A stretch of DNA of 64,000 bases from Mesostigma viride (Eukaryota; Streptophyta; Mesostigmatophyceae; Mesostigmatales; Mesostigmataceae). The stretch lies in assembly GCA_009746045.1 (NCBI GenBank), contig RPFO01000059.1, positions 2,676,568-2,740,567 of the forward strand, read 5' to 3'. The first letter of the stretch is position 1. The number at the start of each line of letters is the position of its first letter. Positions 59,535-64,000 of this stretch are shown here, one piece after another. The notes under the pieces are model-generated. The model ran no database searches. It was not told where the DNA came from and was given only the letters and a program-made list of their open reading frames with translations. The position numbers were made by a program, and so were the translations under genes.

Positions 59535-59935
59535 ATGAAGCAACGGCGTTCTTTTACTGCTCCTTCCCATTCTTCTAGCGATAATAGTCTAGCTAAATAT
59601 TACGTAGTAATTACGCCTCAATGGTCCCCCATTTTCCTTTCTTGGTCCGATGCTAGGAAGATAGTTTAAAACCGTGTATACAACGTAACTAGGTATAAGA
59701 AATTTATGAAATTTGAAGAAGCTAAGCAGCTCCTTATAGACCATAGCGAATCAGATTTAGGTCTACATGTACGCCCTATTCCTCATGTTCGTCCGAGTCC
59801 CGTGGAATCTCTACAGTAGTTTTTGCTACCCCTCCTTCGTCTCCTCCTCGACGTGCTGCATCCTCCTCTAGTGTAGATACTCCTCTCACCTTAGAGTTTG
59901 GTTCCCTATCCATTACTGTTGTTAAAAAGGATTGA
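59535..59935 (+). pseudogene. Gypsy-E ORF1 relic
   Basis: Encodes the same hybrid-binding-like protein (KYYVVITPQWSPIFLSW) but has a TAA at codon 45 where other copies have CAA or CAG, and a later frame disruption near 59810. It ends in VVKKD like the other copies. Confidence 0.88.
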
Positions 59936-60060
59936 TTTTACTTGTTTTCCTTTTCTTAGGACATTAATAAAGGTTTTTCCTTTTTGCTTTCCTTGCTTTA
60001 ATTTAGGTTTTTGTCCTTTTCCTTATTGCAACCTTAATTGTTTTCCTCATATTGCGGAAC

Positions 60061-60120
60061 ATGGATCCAGTGGGTGGAGAGATGTCACCTATACCTACCA
60101 CTAATAATACTAATAATGCC

Positions 60121-60162
<42 letters not shown>

Positions 60163-61283
60163 CATACTCGTGGTAATAGATCGACGGGACTCCTTGGAAG
60201 CAGTACACCACCTCACTCCTCAAGGTAACCTGCGTACCTCACCTCCTTCCCCTACCACTAGTGGTCGTCGTCGTCCCTCTGTCACCCCTCCTACCTTTGA
60301 ACAACGTATGCATGTCAGATTTAGTGAAGACCCTTCTTTCACCGTGAACCAGGCCACAGCCCCTCCTGCAACCTTGGCTCAACCCTCAATTAGGTCCTCT
60401 GACACTTCCTGATAATGCTTCTAGGCCTCAACCTCAGCCTGCTCCTTCCATCCCTGCTTATAACATCCATGGGCGATCGTAACTCTGCCCCTGTAGGCCC
60501 TTCTGGTCGCCCTAGTGCAGTTCCATTTCATCCTCCTGCTTCTTGGTCCTACGTCCTGACACGGCCTACGAGGCTGCCCAGGTCCCTTCCCGCGTTACTA
60601 GCAGAGCTAGAAGTTCATAGTGATTTCAGCGCCATGCCCCTAGATGACAGAAATTATGATCATTTTGCCTATTCCTCCCTTCGTGAACCATATACTGTCC
60701 CCTTCTCCTATGGGCATCAGCCTGAAACGGTGGCCCCTTCTAGACCCCTATCCAAAACCTTTCCTCTTCCTTCATTCTATCCCCCTTCTGTAGCAGTGGA
60801 GGAAAGTGGTCCCATGGGTAGATCTCATCCTTCCCATCCTCCTAAGCCCCCGGCTCTTCCCCTCTTTGCTAACCTTCCCTTAAATTAGATGTCAAGTCTT
60901 CCCCTCAACAGTTTTTCACCTTTATCATGCTGCTGACTCAAAACACAGAGTCGTGGCAAAATCATAATAGATGGCGTCTCCCTGATGCAGTTTTAGTCCC
61001 TCACTATCTTACTACCTGTATTACCTCTAAGCTTGCTACCCTCATTCAGTGTGAATCCTTGGCCTCCCATGCCTACCCTAAATCAGTAGCAGAATTATTT
61101 AAGAGGTTAAAGAGTCATCTAGTTCCTCCTTATGCAGATTGGCAGGATAGATTAGCCTTTGGTACTCTGCAACAAGGTACTAAATCGTTTAGGGAGTATA
61201 TGAAAGAATTTGATGCACAAATGATACGTATTAGGGATTTGTCCGGCGCAGAAGTACGTGCTCGTTTCCTTCAAGGCCTAAGT
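60061..61283 (+). pseudogene. gag: Gypsy-E gag relic
   Basis: Starts ATGGATCCAGTGGGTGG at 60061. An expanded (AAT)n microsatellite at 60113-60162 encodes poly-Asn. Frameshifts occur near 60180, 60410, 60560 and 60885. Capsid-like sequence (WQDRLAFGTLQQG, EFDAQMIRIRDLSG) is clear. Interrupted by the hAT element and continues for 47 bp at 62639-62685. Confidence 0.9.
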
Positions 61284-62638
61284 CAGTGATGATTCATACG
61301 CCGTATTATACGCCGTATTTAGCGTATTATGCGCGATACGCAAGCGGCGCGTACGAAAATGGGGTACTTTCATACGCAACGCGTATTTTTGCGCATTTTT
61401 GCGTATTTTCGCGTATTTTTGGCATATTTTTGGCTTACGAGGTGGGTGCATTTGCTTGCCTAGACTGCGGCGCGCCGACCTGTAGTAGGAACAAATAATT
61501 GCGTGATGAGCTAGCTAGTGTATAGTGCACTAAAGCTAAAAGCGCGTTCATTGTGACTTGTGAAGGCGGGAAGGTGAAGGCGGGAAGGCTGAAGATTCAT
61601 CATCAAGAGGGTGCTAAGCAACAGTATATTTGGAAATAAACGTACACCTACTTATCTGGATCAAGAAGGTGATAAGGTGTGCCAGCAACGTCGTGGTCGT
61701 CTGGCACCTAGATCGTAGCATATCGACATCCAGGCATGGCTGACACGTGAGTCAATGGAACACGATGATGATGTGCGGCCCGATGAAGAAGAGGCCACAT
61801 CCGAAACTGTCTGGACATACATTAGCAAAGAGCGCATCCTCAAGAATCGGCAGCAGACAAATAACTACTACATGGATGATGGAGTACTCCGTTACAGGCT
61901 GCTGGTCGAGCAGGCGGAGAAGGAAAGCAATACCAGGAAGAGGAAGGCGACTAGTGACGCCAAGAAGCAGGCTGATGTGCGGGCGGCACTTAAAGACAGG
62001 CTTGCAGACGTTGTAGAAACCGACGCCTCTAACTGGGTGTCCCCTCATTCCAGCAACACCTCGGGGCGCGCTGCTGGGGCGGCTGGGCCAAGCGGATCAT
62101 CAAAGGGCCAATCCACCGACGGTAATTTGCCCGCACCTTATGGGCTCAGCAAAGAGCAGCTGGACGAGGAGCTGTGCGAGGCATTCATTTGCGCCTTTCA
62201 ATGCCATCGACGCCCTTCAATGTCATCGACACCTCGGGGCAATGTATAGTCACTGCATGCATATCTTGAGTTCTACAAATTTATTATCCTTTCCAGTGAG
62301 TTGTTGTGCATTGATACTGGTATTGATACTTAGTCGCATGTTGTCTCGATTTTGAAGAGAAACTATCAAGTTAGACCGTTAGAAACTAAGCTTGTATTTA
62401 GGTAGTGGTGGCAATGCCAAAGGTCATGCTATATATGTCATGTATAAGCAAAAGGTATGGAAAAACACCAGCAGACTATGCTTGGTTGCTCAGAATGTTG
62501 AAAACCCCTCAACATCATGCCAAAAAAGGGGTTTTCAACGGTTAGCGTACGATCAGCGTATAATACATTATACACCGCTTATTATACATTATACACCTGG
62601 GGCCGCGTACGACGCGTATCGCGTATGAATCATCACTG
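61284..62638 (+). mobile_element. hAT-type non-autonomous element (1355 bp)
   Basis: Terminal inverted repeat CAGTGATGATTCATACGC at both ends and an 8-bp duplication GCCTAAGT (61276-61283, 62639-62646). CA(G)-starting ends and 8-bp duplications are hAT traits. Both ends are packed with GCGTA/TACGC motifs, a subterminal pattern like hAT transposase binding sites. No full transposase. Confidence 0.88.
61755..62249 (+). CDS. Unrecognised 164-residue ORF inside the hAT element
   Basis: ATG 61755 to stop 62249. Acidic N-terminus, then a charged helical stretch (ILKNRQQTNNYYMDDGVLRYRLLVE and following) and a Ser/Gly-rich part. No BED finger or hAT dimerisation motif is seen. Could be a degraded transposase end or a captured fragment. 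Confidence 0.35.
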   Translation: MEHDDDVRPDEEEATSETVWTYISKERILKNRQQTNNYYMDDGVLRYRLLVEQAEKESNTRKRKATSDAKKQADVRAALKDRLADVVETDASNWVSPHSSNTSGRAAGAAGPSGSSKGQSTDGNLPAPYGLSKEQLDEELCEAFICAFQCHRRPSMSSTPRGNV

Positions 62639-62694
62639 GCCTAAGTAGACCCTTATTACGTGAGGTAAAACGCCAGTTCTCTGCCGGCCCCCGG

Positions 62695-62853
62695 GGTTTA
62701 GGGTTTAGGGTTTAGTGTTTAGTGATTAGTGTTTAGTGTTTGGTGTTTAGTGTTTAGTGCTTAGGGTTTAGGGTTTAGGGTTTAGTTTAGGGTTTAGGGT
62801 TTAGGATTTAGGATTTAGGGTTTAGGGTTTCGGGTTTAGGGTTTAGGGTTTAG
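62695..62853 (+). repeat. Interstitial plant-type telomere repeat (TTTAGGG)n
   Basis: About 22 units of TTTAGGG with interruptions (TTTAGTG, TTTGGTG, TTTAGTT, TTTCGGG variants), orientation G-rich on the plus strand. Directly joined to broken Gypsy-E gag on the left and to pB3 on the right. Confidence 0.92.
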
Positions 62854-64000
62854 CCCCTAAACCGTCCTCGTGCCGATTTTCGACTGCGAGTTTTTCTCAT
62901 GCCTCACATTCGGCATGAGTTTGTGCGCCCTGTAGGGATTTGGCGGGAAGGTTTTGGCGGGAACCAACTAGACCACCGAAAAGATCTAGATTCACTCTAT
63001 CCGTAGGACACTTGTCTGACCGTATTTGACCACCGTATCAGGGTGGAAACCCTGGTCAAAGTCAACAGGGTACCCTGGTGCATGCAGGTTTGGGCGGTAA
63101 AAAAAATTGACAAAAACGTACGAAAACGAAGGATGCGAAGAAAGGGGGGAGCGCGGACGTAGACATGGCGGACGAAATGCAGGCAGATATACGGACTTTC
63201 AAGGTAAAGAAGGGCATTTTCATGGCAGTGCCTGTGGAAAAATTCGGACTAGACTGGGCGATAGAGCAGTATGGGGAAAAACACAGCGAGGTACGTTTGC
63301 CGGGCAAGGTAGTGACAGTGAACAGGTCCGGAGATGGTGCACGGTGCTATTTCCCGGACGACAAGCTCACGTACCCATTCACCCGTGAGCAGATTTTCAT
63401 ATATTCGTGCAGCTCAGATGAGTACGAAGCTCTAGTGAAAGAATACGCAGCCAGGAAGGTCCCAACGGCAGGTAGCAGTGACGATGATAGCGAGCAGGGC
63501 CAGGATAGCGATTCTGACGCCGGCGAGGACGACGACGACAAATCCGAGGATATCGAGCTGCCCACACCGGTCAAGCGACGCGAGCCGGGGAAGCGCGCTG
63601 TCGGCAACCCGAAGAAGAACCCAGCCATCAGCCACGCCCCGAAAAGGCGCCGTCAGACCAAGGCGGCGGCCAGCGAGAGCGTTGTCTCGGACGCTTCCGA
63701 TGACGACTTTGTTTACCAGAAGGGTGCGGAGGGTCCGGTGCCGAGCCGTGAGGCTGAGCTCGATGATTCGTTTTTTCCTAACGACACGCCTGCCACTGAG
63801 GAGCCAGCCGAGACTGTCTGGAAATCTGGTTTCGGCAAGCCAGGTGTGTTTCCTTTTCCCGATACTCCGGTGCTGTCGCCGATGACGGGTACCGCCTGCT
63901 ATCAAAACCTTTCCCCTGCCCAGCTCAAGTTTGGGCCCCTCGGGCTGTTCTCCCTTTTCTGGTCCCAACGTGATGTCGTGGCCAAGATTGTCAAGGAGAC
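62854..64000 (+). mobile_element. pB3: piggyBac element, left part only
   Basis: Left end CCCCTAAACCGTCC followed by GCCGATTTTCGACTGCGAGTTTTTCTCA, aligned with the pB1 end (CCGATTTGAAGGACTGAGTTTTTCTCA). A subterminal hairpin (CTCATGCC ... GGCATGAG, 62896-62922) is present. The flank is TTTAG, not TTAA. Continues past the window. Confidence 0.75.
63165..64000 (+). CDS. pB3 piggyBac transposase, N-terminal part (runs off window)
   Basis: Open from ATG 63165 (MADEMQADIRTFKVKKG) to the window end without a stop (278 codons). Aligned with pB1: N-terminal domain (FGLDWAIEQYGEKHSEVRLPG), acidic low-complexity region with KRR patches, then the start of the transposase domain (LGLFSLFWSQRDVVAKIVKET). 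The catalytic Asp residues lie outside the window. Confidence 0.85.
   Translation, partial: MADEMQADIRTFKVKKGIFMAVPVEKFGLDWAIEQYGEKHSEVRLPGKVVTVNRSGDGARCYFPDDKLTYPFTREQIFIYSCSSDEYEALVKEYAARKVPTAGSSDDDSEQGQDSDSDAGEDDDDKSEDIELPTPVKRREPGKRAVGNPKKNPAISHAPKRRRQTKAAASESVVSDASDDDFVYQKGAEGPVPSREAELDDSFFPNDTPATEEPAETVWKSGFGKPGVFPFPDTPVLSPMTGTACYQNLSPAQLKFGPLGLFSLFWSQRDVVAKIVKE

Larger units (their letters stand above)
22105..62685 (+). mobile_element. Gypsy-E: plus-strand gypsy relic, interrupted by pB1, Gypsy-CD and a hAT element
   Basis: Parts: LTR 22105-22412, 25719-25738 and 58743-58972; leader to 59534; ORF1 relic 59535-59935; gag relic 60061-61283 and 62639-62685. Joining the flanks at each target duplication (TTAA, ATAGC, GCCTAAGT) restores a continuous family sequence. 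Everything after the middle of gag is missing: at 62686 it switches to telomere-like repeat. It inserted in the opposite direction into ORF4 of Gypsy-F. Confidence 0.88.

Overview
This window is a eukaryotic transposon graveyard with several young elements in it. I found no host gene, rRNA, tRNA or CRISPR array that I can support. The standard genetic code, spliceosomal-type splice signals, chromodomain, PHD and RING fingers, piggyBac and hAT elements, and a block of plant-type (TTTAGGG)n repeat at 62695-62853 all point to a eukaryote with TTTAGGG telomeres. A green alga or streptophyte, an oomycete or other stramenopile, or a dinoflagellate would fit; the sequence alone does not decide between them.

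Layout, left to right: (1) Cop-1, a Ty1/copia-like element on the minus strand (1 to about 6562, 3' end outside the window). (2) Gypsy-A, a Ty3/gypsy element on the minus strand (6563-21229), split by Cop-2, a complete copia-like element (8914-17036, target duplication TAAGA). (3) Remnants of the older minus-strand Gypsy-F (21230-22104). (4) Plus-strand Gypsy-E, whose first LTR starts at 22105. That LTR is split by piggyBac pB1 (22413-25718, TTAA) and by the whole Gypsy-CD (25739-58742, duplication ATAGC); Gypsy-E resumes at 58743. (5) Gypsy-CD is itself split by a 1.35-kb piggyBac-like non-autonomous element (25821-27173, TTAA), by Gypsy-B (27541-38333, duplication AATAG, LTRs nearly identical), by a TTAA-flanked element with GGGG ends (42033-51582) that in turn holds a full LINE (42183-49445), and by a 5'-truncated LINE fragment (53775-54298). 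(6) Gypsy-E gag is interrupted by a hAT-type element (61284-62638, 8-bp duplication), then breaks off into telomere-like repeat at 62686, followed by the start of another piggyBac element, pB3 (62854 to the window end).

Three retroelement families look unusual. The gypsy family is a chromodomain chromovirus. It carries a separate ORF upstream of gag with a domain like the RNA:DNA-hybrid-binding domain of RNase H1 (the Cauli_VI fold), a conserved splice donor just before that ORF, a gag-to-pol +1 frame change, and a conserved 762-residue ORF of unknown function downstream of pol. The copia-like family has an extra ORF upstream of gag, a retropepsin-like domain placed AFTER the integrase (order INT-PR-RT-RH), an HGDD motif in place of YVDD, and LTRs ending in AGTTAACG...CGTTAACT. 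The LINE has PHD, RING-H2 and C2H2-type fingers upstream of its RT, a restriction-like endonuclease at the C-terminus, and a 5' region of eleven 170-bp tandem monomers.

In full-length copies the genes work together as transposition machinery: gag/capsid and zinc-knuckle proteins package RNA, PR processes, RT/RNase H copies, INT (with chromodomain) inserts. Many copies carry frameshifts; Gypsy-B and Cop-2 are the least damaged.
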